A stretch of 64,000 nt of DNA from Roseovarius aestuarii (GTDB lineage Bacteria; Pseudomonadota; Alphaproteobacteria; Rhodobacterales; Rhodobacteraceae): positions 1 to 64,000 of the forward strand of contig NZ_JAIMIB010000018.1 in NCBI RefSeq assembly GCF_019966515.1, written 5' to 3'. Positions 18,430-27,194 of the stretch are shown here, piece after piece. Positions within the stretch are counted from its first letter, which is position 1; every line of letters starts with the position of its first letter. The notes under the pieces are model-generated. The model searched no databases. It had not been told where the DNA came from and saw nothing but the letters and a program-made list of their open reading frames with translations. The translations under genes were made by a program, and so were the position numbers.

Positions 18430-19509
18430 GTGCCACAAAATAGCTGGAAAATCGCAGTTATCCCAGGCGACGGCATTGGGAAGGAAACTGTTCCAGAAGG
18501 TCTCCGGGTTTTGCAGGCTGCGCAAAGGCGGTTTGATCTTGGGTTCGAATTCACCGAGTACGATTTCGCATCAGCCGACTACTATGTGAAGCACGGTAAG
18601 ATGATGCCCTCTGACTGGAAAGACCAGTTGGCCGGAAGCGATGCTCTGTTTTTTGGCGCCGTTGGCTGGCCCGATCTGGTGCCCGACCACGTCTCGCTCT
18701 GGGGTTCGCTTATCCAGTTCCGCAGAGAATTCGACCAATATGTCAGCCTCCGCCCGGCCCGCGCCATGCCGGGAGTGCCACTGCCGCTGACAGGTCGCGC
18801 GCCCGGCGACATCGACATGATGATCGTGCGCGAGAACACCGAGGGGGAGTATTCCTCGATCGGCGGGCGCATTTTTCCGAACACGGAACGCGAAGTCGTC
18901 ATTCAGGAAACGGTGATGAGCCGCATCGGCGTGGATCGGATTTTGAAGTATGCCTTTGATCTGGCGCAGCAGCGCAGCGGGCATTTGACATCAGCGACCA
19001 AATCCAACGGTATTTCGATCACAATGCCCTATTGGGACGAACGCGTGGCCGAGATGGCAACGCGGTACCCTGATGTGAAGGTGGACAAGTACCACATCGA
19101 TATTCTGACCGCCCAGTTTGTGTTGCATCCGGATTGGTTCGACGTTGTCGTCGCCTCGAACCTTTTCGGCGACATCCTTTCGGACCTCGGTCCCGCCTGC
19201 ACAGGCACGATCGGCATCGCTCCATCCGGCAATATCAACCCTGAGGGCAAATTTCCGTCGCTGTTCGAGCCGGTACACGGGTCCGCGCCCGACATCGCAG
19301 GCAAGGGTGTTGCAAACCCAGTGGGGCAGATCTGGGCCGCTGCAATGATGCTGGATCATCTGGACGCGAAAGAAGCCGGCCAAGGCATTGTAACGGCGAT
19401 CGAGCAGGTCCTGTCCGAAGAGGCATTGCGGACGCCCGACCTCGGCGGGCATGCAGACACAAAGACGTGTGGGGCTGCGATTGCCGACGCGGTTTTGGAT
19501 CTGTCTTAG
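18430..19509 (+). CDS. Tartrate/D-malate dehydrogenase (isopropylmalate dehydrogenase family)
   Basis: The 359-residue enzyme belongs to the beta-decarboxylating dehydrogenases. Motifs seen are IPGDGIG at the N-terminus, VRENTEGEYSSIGG (substrate and NAD site), TKSNGI with the catalytic lysine, and the metal-binding aspartates in NLFGDILSDLG, followed by EPVHGSAPDIAG. The RREFDQYVSLRPAR segment is as in tartrate dehydrogenase/D-malate dehydrogenase rather than LeuB. Translation starts at GTG. Its stop codon directly abuts the ATG of the hydrolase gene, so the two form an operon. Confidence 0.85.
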   Translation: MPQNSWKIAVIPGDGIGKETVPEGLRVLQAAQRRFDLGFEFTEYDFASADYYVKHGKMMPSDWKDQLAGSDALFFGAVGWPDLVPDHVSLWGSLIQFRREFDQYVSLRPARAMPGVPLPLTGRAPGDIDMMIVRENTEGEYSSIGGRIFPNTEREVVIQETVMSRIGVDRILKYAFDLAQQRSGHLTSATKSNGISITMPYWDERVAEMATRYPDVKVDKYHIDILTAQFVLHPDWFDVVVASNLFGDILSDLGPACTGTIGIAPSGNINPEGKFPSLFEPVHGSAPDIAGKGVANPVGQIWAAAMMLDHLDAKEAGQGIVTAIEQVLSEEALRTPDLGGHADTKTCGAAIADAVLDLS

Positions 19510-20397
19510 ATGCCCGCCTCTCGCTTCCTGGATGGGTTCACGGTTGAAAAGGTCGCGCTGCCCGGCATCGAGATCAACTGTGCCAGCGCAGGCGAAGGTC
19601 CACCGGTCCTCTTGCTGCACGGCCATCCGCAAACGCATATCGTGTGGCGCAAGATCGCGCCGCAATTGGCCGCCGCCGGATATCATGTGATCGCGCCAGA
19701 TTTGCGCGGTTACGGAGACAGCGAGAAGCCGCAAAGCGACGACGCACATCTGACCTATTCGAAACGCGTGATGGCGCAGGACCAGATCGCTCTGATGGCA
19801 TCACTAGGGCATGATCGGTTTTCGGTCATCGGCCACGATCGCGGTGCTAGGGTTGCGCACCGGCTGGCGCTGGATGCGCCGGAGGCCGTCGATCGGCTGG
19901 CGGTGCTGGATATCGCGCCAACGCTGACGATGTACAACAAGACCGATCAGGAGTTTGCCACCCGGTATTTCTGGTGGTTCTTCCTGATCCAACCCGACGG
20001 TCTTCCAGAAAAGATGATCGGCAGCGATCCGGAATACTTCCTGCGACGTCACATCTCCGGTCAAGTCAAAATCGAGGGCGCAGTTAGCGAAGAGGCCATT
20101 GCGGAATATCTGCGCACCTATCAGCATCCGGCCACCATTCACGCGATCTGCGAGGATTACAGGGCCTCTGCAAGCATAGACCTGGAACACGACCGGGCTG
20201 ACCGGGACAGACGTATCTCGGCGCCCCTATTGGCAATCTGGGGCGAAAAGAGCGTAGTCGGTGCGCTCTATGATGTGGCGGCGACGTGGAGAGACAAGGC
20301 CGAGCAGGTCACCGGGTGCGCCTTGCCCTGTGGCCACGCGATTCCCGAAGAAGCTCCAGAGACGTTGCTCGAAAAACTTTCCGCGTTCCTTTCTTGA
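19510..20397 (+). CDS. Alpha/beta hydrolase, haloacetate dehalogenase-like
   Basis: This 295-residue hydrolase closely follows fluoroacetate dehalogenase: nucleophile Asp110 within GHDRGARVAHR, carboxylate-binding Arg111 and Arg114, acidic Asp134 in LDIAP and a catalytic His at 276 in CGHAIPEE. The halide pocket has Trp156 and a Tyr near 217, but position 155, a His in defluorinating enzymes, is Trp here. It could dehalogenate 2-haloacids or act on epoxide/ester-like substrates. The ATG follows the dehydrogenase stop without a gap, suggesting that the product hydroxyacid is passed to that enzyme (inference). Confidence 0.83.
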   Translation: MPASRFLDGFTVEKVALPGIEINCASAGEGPPVLLLHGHPQTHIVWRKIAPQLAAAGYHVIAPDLRGYGDSEKPQSDDAHLTYSKRVMAQDQIALMASLGHDRFSVIGHDRGARVAHRLALDAPEAVDRLAVLDIAPTLTMYNKTDQEFATRYFWWFFLIQPDGLPEKMIGSDPEYFLRRHISGQVKIEGAVSEEAIAEYLRTYQHPATIHAICEDYRASASIDLEHDRADRDRRISAPLLAIWGEKSVVGALYDVAATWRDKAEQVTGCALPCGHAIPEEAPETLLEKLSAFLS

Positions 20398-20584
20398 AAC
20401 AATGACCGTTCCGTCTTCTTGCCACAAAATGCAGTGCGCCTATTGAACTCAATATTTGCACCTGCAGCGAATGGCGGCAAAGCGGACTGCATCTGCAGAA
20501 TAACGAGACTTAATCGAGTCACCGCTTTGGGCCGCTTCGTGATTCCCAGGAGTTTCGGTCTCCCCGGTAGTCGCCTAGCGGGGC

Positions 20585-20608
20585 ACGCGGCCCCGTCTGG
20601 GGCCGCGT
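20585..20608. terminator. GC-rich 10-bp hairpin
   Basis: ACGCGGCCCC (20585-20594) pairs perfectly with GGGGCCGCGT (20599-20608) across a 4-base loop. It is a strong stem 190 bp past the hydrolase stop and between two convergent coding stretches. There is no T-run. It probably ends transcription from one or both sides. Confidence 0.5.
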
Positions 20609-20676
20609 TGAGGCAGCGTTCTGCGAGTGTTCGTGGGCTGGGGCGCAAAGGCAAGCCGACCTGCACCGCCTACCTG

Positions 20677-21171
20677 TCACAAGACGCCGACCGGCGGGGC
20701 CAGAGTGTCGCGGATGGCCACGAACTGGGTCGAGGTGTAGCGCCCGCGGCTGCTGTTTACGGGGATTTCCCGGACCTCGAAGCTGCCGATGGTGTCGAAC
20801 ACCTCGCCGCTGGGAAGGTTGTTGGCCACGTCGGCGCTGGCCGGGGTACTTTGTCCTTCGAACCCGCCGAAGACCCGCATGAAACCGGTCCGCTGGTTGC
20901 CGATCCCGTCGTTGAAGAACCCGCCGGACAGCACAAAGCTGGTGAACAGGTCGTCGTCTGTGCCAGGCAGGCCGGTCACGAAAACCGTCACCAGCTGGAA
21001 CACCAGCCCTTTGAAGCGTGCCCGCAACTCCGGCGTAGTCAGCAGCGCACGGATCAGGGCGAACACCACGCCGGCAATGGGGGCGGCCCCATTCGCTACG
21101 CGTTGCAGCGCGTCGCCTAGTTCGCCGTCCAGCAGGTTCGCAAGCTCGTCGATGAAACCGCTAACAAGCAT
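20677..21171 (-). CDS. Orphan hypothetical protein, possibly a 3' gene remnant
   Basis: Reading from the ATG at 21171 gives 164 residues ending DTLAPPVGVL. Codon third positions are strongly G/C, as in real genes of this window, so I believe it is or was coding. There is a hydrophobic stretch (about residues 27-60) and a glycine-rich middle part. The frame stays open upstream to 21702, but that part looks non-coding. At about 21200 it meets a truncated gene in another frame, so this may be the 3' end of a larger gene joined by deletion. I do not recognise the family. Confidence 0.45.
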   Translation of the reverse strand: MLVSGFIDELANLLDGELGDALQRVANGAAPIAGVVFALIRALLTTPELRARFKGLVFQLVTVFVTGLPGTDDDLFTSFVLSGGFFNDGIGNQRTGFMRVFGGFEGQSTPASADVANNLPSGEVFDTIGSFEVREIPVNSSRGRYTSTQFVAIRDTLAPPVGVL

Positions 21172-21197
21172 GTTGAACGCGCGGATTTCAGCATCGG

Positions 21198-21392
21198 TCA
21201 GGCGAGCAGGGTATCTATGCCGAGCGCCTGGGCGTTGCTCGCATGGATTGCAAGCCATTCCAAGGCCTCGGCAGCATCGAGAACAGTTGCCGTTTCTACG
21301 ATTTCTGGCGCGTCCGAATTCAACCGAATTGCAGCGACGCCGTTCTTCGCTTTTCCGCCAGGGTCGTATCCAAGAAACAGTGTCAAGGGCAC
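21198..21392 (-). pseudogene. Truncated DUF429-like (RNase H-fold) nuclease gene
   Basis: A short frame starting at GTG 21392 or TTG 21386, just after GGAGG, encodes FLGYDPGGK...NGVAAIRL and runs to GIDTLL before stopping. This is the N-terminal quarter of DUF429-type predicted nucleases. The rest is missing: after GIDTLL the DNA continues in another frame as the orphan coding sequence at 20677-21171. It looks like the product of a deletion or recombination event. Confidence 0.55.
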
Positions 21393-22128
21393 CTCCTATC
21401 GCTCGTTCCGAGTCACAGCTTTGTCTATCCAGCGGTCGTCTGATCAAGTTGGAACAAAGGACCGAGTAATGTCCGCTTGCGGAAGGCTGCATAGCAGCAT
21501 CAACTGCTCCGGTGAACGGCAGGTATCGGCCGTCCTTTTTTGGCTTGGAAGCGAGATTTGCACGCGACGCTGCGATTGCTCCAAAGTAGCCAGCGAGCCC
21601 CATAGCGACCAATGCTGCGCAACTTACGAATGCCCGCAATACCAGGGCTGTCTTATGTTGCTTTGAGTTTGGCCATCTAAGTTTTGTTTGATGGTGCGTC
21701 ACACGCTGGCGATAGGAAGCCGAATCTTGTCAGTTTTGGGCACAAAGGCGCGGCGATCTGTTCCACTGTTTATCCGGCAATCCGCAACAGTCCTTATCGT
21801 GGGAAAATGATTGTATCTGTGCGAGGTTGAGAGTGGAGGGAATATAGGAGAATTTCCGCCGAAGGTATAGTTGCGGCTGGGTATACCTAACCATTGATGA
21901 AGAGCACGTACCTGGAAAGTTATTTAGGCATATTAACCAACGCGCTAGTAAAGATTTTAAGGGTAGGAGCTGTGCCGAAACTGCTCTGTATTTTGCGCAA
22001 ATGTGGTCAAAACCGGGCACAGCGACGCCCAATTTTTGCCATACCCGTTACCTGAACTTGCCGCCAACGCCGCGCTAGGACGCAACGTACGAGTTGCCGT
22101 CCGGTTAGTGGCCTGAACGGGAGACAAG
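21393..22128. other. Gene-poor stretch upstream of the RTX gene
   Basis: About 735 bp without a supportable gene. The left part (21430-21560) has short GTCCGC/GGCCGTCC-type pieces like other decayed intergenic DNA in this window. The right part, nearest the RTX gene, is lower in GC (21830-21960) and presumably carries its promoter. Confidence 0.4.
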
Positions 22129-25100
22129 ATGATGAATGAACAAATTCGGGGTACCAAGCACTGGGATATTGTTGCGATTGGAAGCGGCGCTCAGAATGTG
22201 AATATGGGCGATGGGAATGACAGGATCATCTCCTTTGCGGATGGTGGCGAACCGGATCCGGCGCAGACGGACGGCTCGGAAGGCCGGGTTACGCCTCCTG
22301 TCCCGGACGGCAGCGCTAACGACACACTTACAGGCGGTCGCGGCGGAGACCGGTTCGAATTTCATGCGCTGATCGATGCCAAAGAGGAGGTGATCGCGGA
22401 ACACACCAACTCTGCCGGGCGAACCAATTGGGCGAAGGTCGCGGGGGAAAATGACAATGTCCATGACCATTGGGTCAATGGTTTCGGTTTGGACACGATC
22501 ACGGATTACTCGAAAGCCGAGGGCGATCAGATTGTCGTCAAAGGCCACACCGCAACCCTGTCTTCCATAACTTATGGTTCGGATGAAAACGGCGCGTTCT
22601 CGCTGATAACGATTATCAGCCAGCAGGGAAATGGTGGTGCAGGCGGTGCGAACACCGCCACGGGCGCGCATGACGAAGACCCTCTCGGCCAGATCATGGT
22701 CTATGGGGATAAGGTCGAGGTCGAAGATGTTGAAGTGATCAACACAAATGACGGAATCGACCGGCTTTATAATGTTGACGCCGCGCTGAGCGGCATTGAC
22801 GGCAGGATCACACAGGAAGTCTACAGCAACACGGACGGGACCAATTATGATGGGTCACTCTATCGCCAGCGCGATATTGTGCATATCGGCGATGGTCGGC
22901 AAACCGTTGACACGGGCGGCGGGAACGACCGGATTTACAGTTACTCGGATGGCGGTGAGCCCGATCCGGCGCAGACCGACGGCGCGACCGGACGGGTAAA
23001 CGCCCCTGTTCCGGACGGCGCGGCAGATGACGTTGTGGCGGGCGGTCAGGGCAAAGACGTTTTTGCCTATCGGTTATTTCTGAATGCAAAGGACGACATC
23101 CTCGCGAAACACACACGCAGCGACGGGTCCGTGAACTGGCGCAAAGTTGCGGGCGAGAACGACAATGTGCATGACCATTGGGTCGAAGGGATCGGAAATG
23201 ACACGATCCTCGATTTCTCCAACCAGGATGGTGACAAGATCGACATTCGCGGTCACACCGTGGAAATCGCCTCGATCACCTATGCCAGCGACGATGGCGG
23301 CGATTATTCCCTGATCACGCTGCGCTCGCAGCAGGGCGACGGAGGCGGCGCGCATGACGAAGACCCTCTGGGGTCAATCAAGGTCTATGGCGACAAGGTC
23401 ACCGAAGACGACATTGTTGTGAAAGCCAAGGTTTTTTACGGCGTCGATCAGATCGACGAGATCGCCGCCAAGGAAACTGAATCCCCGGCAAACACGCCGG
23501 AACGGATTGTCACCCAGCCGAAATGGGGTGCGGATAATCCCGAAACCATCAGCCTGACATTTGACGGCACGGACAAGGCCGATCAGATCGTGGCTGGCAG
23601 CGGATCACAAACCGTGAACGGCGGGGCCCGAAATGACCGGCTGATCTCATACGGTGATGCCGGAGAACCCAACCCGGCGCAAACTGATGGTGCGGGCGGG
23701 CGCCGGAATGTACCGATTCCAGACGGTGCAGCCAATGACGTGTTCACCGGCGGCAGCGGCGGGGATCGCTTCGAATTTCGGGCACTTCTCAACGCCTCGG
23801 CAGAGGTGATCGCCCAGCACACGAACGCCACGGGCCACATAAACTGGCGCGCGGTTGCCGGTGAAAACGACAATGTGCATGACCACTGGGTCGAAGGCTT
23901 TGGCGATGACATCATCACCGATTTTTCCAAGGAAGAAGGCGATCAGATCGTGGTGCGCGGTCACACCGTTGAAATCGCCGACATCACCTATGGCTCGGAC
24001 GAGGATGGCGATTATTCGTTGATCCGAATGATCAGCCAGCAGGGTGATGGCGGTGCGGGCGGCGCCAACACGGCAACCGGTGCCCATGACGAAGACCCGT
24101 TGGGAACCATCAAGGTCTATGGCGACAAGATCACCAAAGAGGATATCGAGATCCAGGCCGCCGGTGTCTTTGATGGTGTGGATATGTTGGCCCAGGCCGA
24201 CAAGCTTGCGGGCTATAATGGTGGCGTGCAGGAATTCGCATCGTCCACCCATGGCGACACCATCGTCACGGCTCCGCCGGGCATAAAAACCCGCGACCTG
24301 ATCGAAATCGGGTCCGGCGCGCAGACGGTTGCCGCCGGTGCCGGTCGCGATGATATCCGGGTCTACGCCGACGCGGGTGAGCCCGACCCGGCTCAGACCC
24401 AAGGTGCAAACGGCCGCATTAACCCGCCGGTTGACCCCGCATTGACAACGGATGTGATCTCGGGTGGGCAGGGCAAGGATGTGTTCACCTTCAACATGCT
24501 CCTGAATGCAACAGAGGCTGTACTGGCGCGTCACACCCGCGACGACGGTTCCATCAACTGGCGCAAGGTCGCCGGTGAAAATGACGCCGTACATGATCAT
24601 TGGGTTGAAGGGATTGGCGATGACATCCTGATGGATTTCTCCAGGCAGGACGGCGACCAGATCGTGTTGCGCGGGCATACGGTTGAAATTGCAGGCATCA
24701 GCTATGGCGACGACGATCTTGGCGATTTCTCTCTGATCTCGATCCGTTCGCAGCAGGGAGATGGCGGCGGCGCCCATGACGAGGACCCACTTGGGACCCT
24801 GAAAATCTATGGCGATAAAGTTACCGCCGACGACGTCAAGGTTCAGGCCGCCGGTGTTTTCGACGGGATCGACATATTCGAGCCGATAACAGGCGCGCCT
24901 GAGGTTCTGATTGGCACCGAGGCGTCAGAAACGCTTAACGGAACCTCGTCGCGCGACAATATCCACGGTCGCAACGGCAATGACGTGATACTTGGCGGTG
25001 ACGGCGGCGACTTTGTCTTTGGCGAAGGTGGTCGTGACATCCTGTTGGGCGGTGCTGGCAATGACTGGCTGGAAGGCGGTTGGGGTAACGACACGATGAA

Positions 25101-25410
25101 TGGCGGTGACGATGACGACATTCTGATTTCAGACTCCGGCCGTGATCTGATGATTGGTGGCGATGGAAGCGATGTTTTCGGCTTCTATGGCACGTCACGG
25201 GGCGGCACGATCGTCGATTGGGAAGGCGGCAGTGACTTGATCGACCTGTCTCGAGCCAACTACGTCAACGGGTTCAATGATATCGACATTGACCAGACTT
25301 CTGACATGACGGCCACCATCCGCTTCACGAACGACAAATGCGGAAGCGTCGAGATTGAAGTGTTGTCGGATACGAGCTTTACCCTTTCAGAGGAAAACTT
25401 CATTCTTTGA
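22129..25410 (+). CDS. RTX calcium-binding protein with four ~235-residue repeats (ABAB)
   Basis: The 1093-residue protein has no N-terminal signal peptide and a C-terminal block of GGxGxDxxxGG nonapeptides (about residues 926-1020) followed by a hydrophobic-ended tail, the plan of type I secreted RTX proteins. The rest is four long repeats starting near residues 11, 248, 483 and 722. Each holds GEPDPAQT (NPAQT in unit 3), NW..VAGEND.VHDHWV, GD.I...GHT and GAHDEDPLG. Repeats 1 and 3 share an insert (GGAGGANTATGA) that 2 and 4 lack, so two-unit blocks were duplicated. GGGAG precedes the ATG. No type I secretion genes are nearby. It is probably a surface or extracellular calcium-binding protein; its enzymatic role, if any, is unknown. 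Confidence 0.88.
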   Translation: MMNEQIRGTKHWDIVAIGSGAQNVNMGDGNDRIISFADGGEPDPAQTDGSEGRVTPPVPDGSANDTLTGGRGGDRFEFHALIDAKEEVIAEHTNSAGRTNWAKVAGENDNVHDHWVNGFGLDTITDYSKAEGDQIVVKGHTATLSSITYGSDENGAFSLITIISQQGNGGAGGANTATGAHDEDPLGQIMVYGDKVEVEDVEVINTNDGIDRLYNVDAALSGIDGRITQEVYSNTDGTNYDGSLYRQRDIVHIGDGRQTVDTGGGNDRIYSYSDGGEPDPAQTDGATGRVNAPVPDGAADDVVAGGQGKDVFAYRLFLNAKDDILAKHTRSDGSVNWRKVAGENDNVHDHWVEGIGNDTILDFSNQDGDKIDIRGHTVEIASITYASDDGGDYSLITLRSQQGDGGGAHDEDPLGSIKVYGDKVTEDDIVVKAKVFYGVDQIDEIAAKETESPANTPERIVTQPKWGADNPETISLTFDGTDKADQIVAGSGSQTVNGGARNDRLISYGDAGEPNPAQTDGAGGRRNVPIPDGAANDVFTGGSGGDRFEFRALLNASAEVIAQHTNATGHINWRAVAGENDNVHDHWVEGFGDDIITDFSKEEGDQIVVRGHTVEIADITYGSDEDGDYSLIRMISQQGDGGAGGANTATGAHDEDPLGTIKVYGDKITKEDIEIQAAGVFDGVDMLAQADKLAGYNGGVQEFASSTHGDTIVTAPPGIKTRDLIEIGSGAQTVAAGAGRDDIRVYADAGEPDPAQTQGANGRINPPVDPALTTDVISGGQGKDVFTFNMLLNATEAVLARHTRDDGSINWRKVAGENDAVHDHWVEGIGDDILMDFSRQDGDQIVLRGHTVEIAGISYGDDDLGDFSLISIRSQQGDGGGAHDEDPLGTLKIYGDKVTADDVKVQAAGVFDGIDIFEPITGAPEVLIGTEASETLNGTSSRDNIHGRNGNDVILGGDGGDFVFGEGGRDILLGGAGNDWLEGGWGNDTMNGGDDDDILISDSGRDLMIGGDGSDVFGFYGTSRGGTIVDWEGGSDLIDLSRANYVNGFNDIDIDQTSDMTATIRFTNDKCGSVEIEVLSDTSFTLSEENFIL
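22159..24903 (+). repeat. Four tandem coding repeats, ABAB order
   Basis: DNA units begin at about 22159, 22870, 23575 and 24292, with periods of about 711, 705 and 717 bp and a shorter last unit ending near 24903. Units 1 and 3 are more alike than either is to 2 or 4. The divergence at third positions shows the duplication is not recent. Confidence 0.8.
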
Positions 25411-25472
25411 GCATCGCTTTACGATCGGTACACGGAAAGTTCGACAACCTACACCGCTTGATAAGAAAGAAA

Positions 25473-25496
25473 GGGCGGCGGTCATTGCCGCCGCCC
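25473..25496. terminator. GGGCGGCGG/CCGCCGCCC hairpin after RTX gene
   Basis: A perfect 9-bp stem (25473-25481 and 25488-25496) with a 6-base loop lies about 60 bp beyond the RTX stop. An A-rich tract precedes it on the plus strand, giving TTTCTTTCTT after it on the minus strand, so it could terminate transcription from both directions. Confidence 0.6.
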
Positions 25497-25748
25497 GAAT
25501 ACTTCGTTGCTGTATGAGTAGTGCCGTTACTCCAACATCGAATTTCTGCGCAGAAAAACCAACGTTCTTGATTGGCTATGCCTTGGCTACCCTGTCTGAC
25601 ATCAGCACCCATGGAACTGAATAGGTTGATTGCGTAGAGGAGGATTTCAGACTCATCGTAACCATCAGAGAGTGGAGATGAGAATGAAATCCGGGAAACA
25701 CAAAGCGACGGCAGAGAGGGTCGATAAAGATATCCGCGGAAGATGAGG

Positions 25749-25826
25749 TATTCCTGGTCCGGTCAATACTTCAACTTGCCGTAACTTAGCGACAATCTCT
25801 TCCGGCTTTAATCGCGTGTTTGCCAT
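25749..25826 (-). pseudogene. Remnant of IS3-family transposase OrfA
   Basis: Reading from ATG 25826 gives MANTRLKPEEIVAKLRQVEV followed by LTGPG, the well-known N-terminus of IS3-group OrfA proteins. Homology then stops and the frame continues as unrelated sequence. Only about 26 codons remain, so the element is dead. Confidence 0.7.
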
Positions 25827-25985
25827 TCTGTATCCTCCGTTTCCTAATCTTAACGGTGGACCCATTCAAATACGGAGGCTCAATTTACCTTGAAATCGCT
25901 CGAGAGACTTTGACTTGGCCTTAAGCCACCCACTTAGCCAGTTCCGTTGGAAAATATCAGAATTGTTTTTGAAACTTACATTTAC

Positions 25986-27185
25986 TCACTCAAACTGCTC
26001 ATCTCCGGTCGGCTCGATATGCGTCGCCTTGTTCATGTGCTGCCGAAACTGCGCCAATTCTTGATACATACGCCTGCGTGCGCGGCTTTGATTGCCCAGA
26101 GGCCTGTGCTCGGGCAAGGAATGCCAGGGGTTGATCCGCATGTTTCGAGCGAAGGCCATTTGAGCAGGCCGTTCAAAATCCTGCATGGGAATGTGAATGC
26201 GTGCGACGGGAACCCAAGGCGAAAGTTTCTCGGGCCAGAGTACGGACGCATCCTCCAGAGGCATCAGGTGGGGATCGGTCTGGATCTGCACGACCATGTC
26301 GAATTCGACCGGCTTTTCGCGCAGTGTTCGGGCCATGTTGTCGCGTAGGTAGTTAGGGGGCACGCGGCCGAAGGGCACGCCGGGGATATCCATCGGCACT
26401 TCGGTGCGCGGCGCGTAGGAATAGAGCATCGCCTGGCCTTCGCCCATCAGATAGGGCACGCAGCTATAGTAGCGATGGCCCAGCGGATTATATTGTGTCT
26501 CGTTCCAAAGACCCTGCATCAGCATATCGAGCACATGGCTGTCGAACGGGTTGAGAAAATACCAGAGCGGTTCGTCAACCGTGCTCCAGTATTGCAGCTT
26601 GGCGTTTTCGCGGGCGTCCGGCGTGACGAAAGTGGGGGTTACGACGGCGGGCCAGTCCTGGGTGAATTTTTCCTCGTCCATCAGTTTCGGCCCCGGCACG
26701 TTCATGAGCTTGACCGACATCGAGCCGAACCCGACGTCGCGGATATCCTCGGGGACGTCGGGGCCGGGACCGGCATAGCGGACATAGGCGGGGTAGTCGC
26801 GTTCGGTGGCAAAAACCCCGTGCCGCAGGTGATCCGGCAGGCCGGGCAGCACCGTGAAAGTGGCCTTGAGCAACCCGTGGGTCTTGGTGTTGCCGCCGCG
26901 TTCATAGGCGCCGGGCTGGAAATGCAGGTTCATCTGCTCGCGCATCTCGTCGATGATGGTCTGCAGCGCCTCTTCCTCCCAGTCGAAGATCTTTTCTTCC
27001 GCAAGCGCCAGCCCCAGATCCTCGCGCTTGCGGTTCTTGAGCCGCTGGATCAGCCGTGCCAGCGGTGCGCGGACCAGCGCGTTGAGGCGGCGGCGAAAGA
27101 ACGGCTCCAGCCGGCGTTCGATATGTAGCCCAACCTGGGTTGCGCGGTGGATCAGGCGGCGGATCGGGATGAGGATCGAACGCAT
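25986..27185 (-). CDS. Catalase-family haem protein
   Basis: This 399-residue protein is shorter than classical catalases and belongs to the divergent catalase-related group that includes mini-catalases and allene-oxide-synthase-like enzymes. It has the distal THG motif (Thr102-His103-Gly104) and a C-terminal R-x3-Y (Arg370, Tyr374) that would give the proximal haem tyrosinate. An amphipathic basic N-terminus (about residues 1-55) may bind membrane. It is the last gene of a six-gene operon with Dyp peroxidase, GMC oxidoreductase and cytochrome, starting 9 bp after the Dyp stop. It may break down H2O2 or transform organic (for example lipid) hydroperoxides; the context does not decide. Confidence 0.85.
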   Translation of the reverse strand: MRSILIPIRRLIHRATQVGLHIERRLEPFFRRRLNALVRAPLARLIQRLKNRKREDLGLALAEEKIFDWEEEALQTIIDEMREQMNLHFQPGAYERGGNTKTHGLLKATFTVLPGLPDHLRHGVFATERDYPAYVRYAGPGPDVPEDIRDVGFGSMSVKLMNVPGPKLMDEEKFTQDWPAVVTPTFVTPDARENAKLQYWSTVDEPLWYFLNPFDSHVLDMLMQGLWNETQYNPLGHRYYSCVPYLMGEGQAMLYSYAPRTEVPMDIPGVPFGRVPPNYLRDNMARTLREKPVEFDMVVQIQTDPHLMPLEDASVLWPEKLSPWVPVARIHIPMQDFERPAQMAFARNMRINPWHSLPEHRPLGNQSRARRRMYQELAQFRQHMNKATHIEPTGDEQFE

Positions 27186-27194
27186 GCGGGGCTC

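Larger units (their letters stand above)
25411..25985. other. Gap with IS3-type debris between RTX gene and catalase-like gene
   Basis: Apart from the hairpin at 25473 and the transposase scrap at 25749-25826 this 575-bp region has no supportable gene. The flanking DNA on either side of the scrap shows no second transposase frame. Confidence 0.5.

Noticed and set aside
21171-21702. Upstream extension of the orphan frame (first 177 codons of 341)
   Set aside because: Composition and content look non-coding and it crosses the DUF429 junction; only the part from 21171 looks genuine.
23647-24777. Minus-strand open frame of 376 codons opposite the RTX gene
   Set aside because: Shadow of the repetitive RTX coding sequence; the repeats keep antisense frames open.
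22159-24903. Periodic DNA repeats as a possible CRISPR or satellite
   Set aside because: Units of about 700 bp are coding repeats of one protein, not short repeats with spacers.
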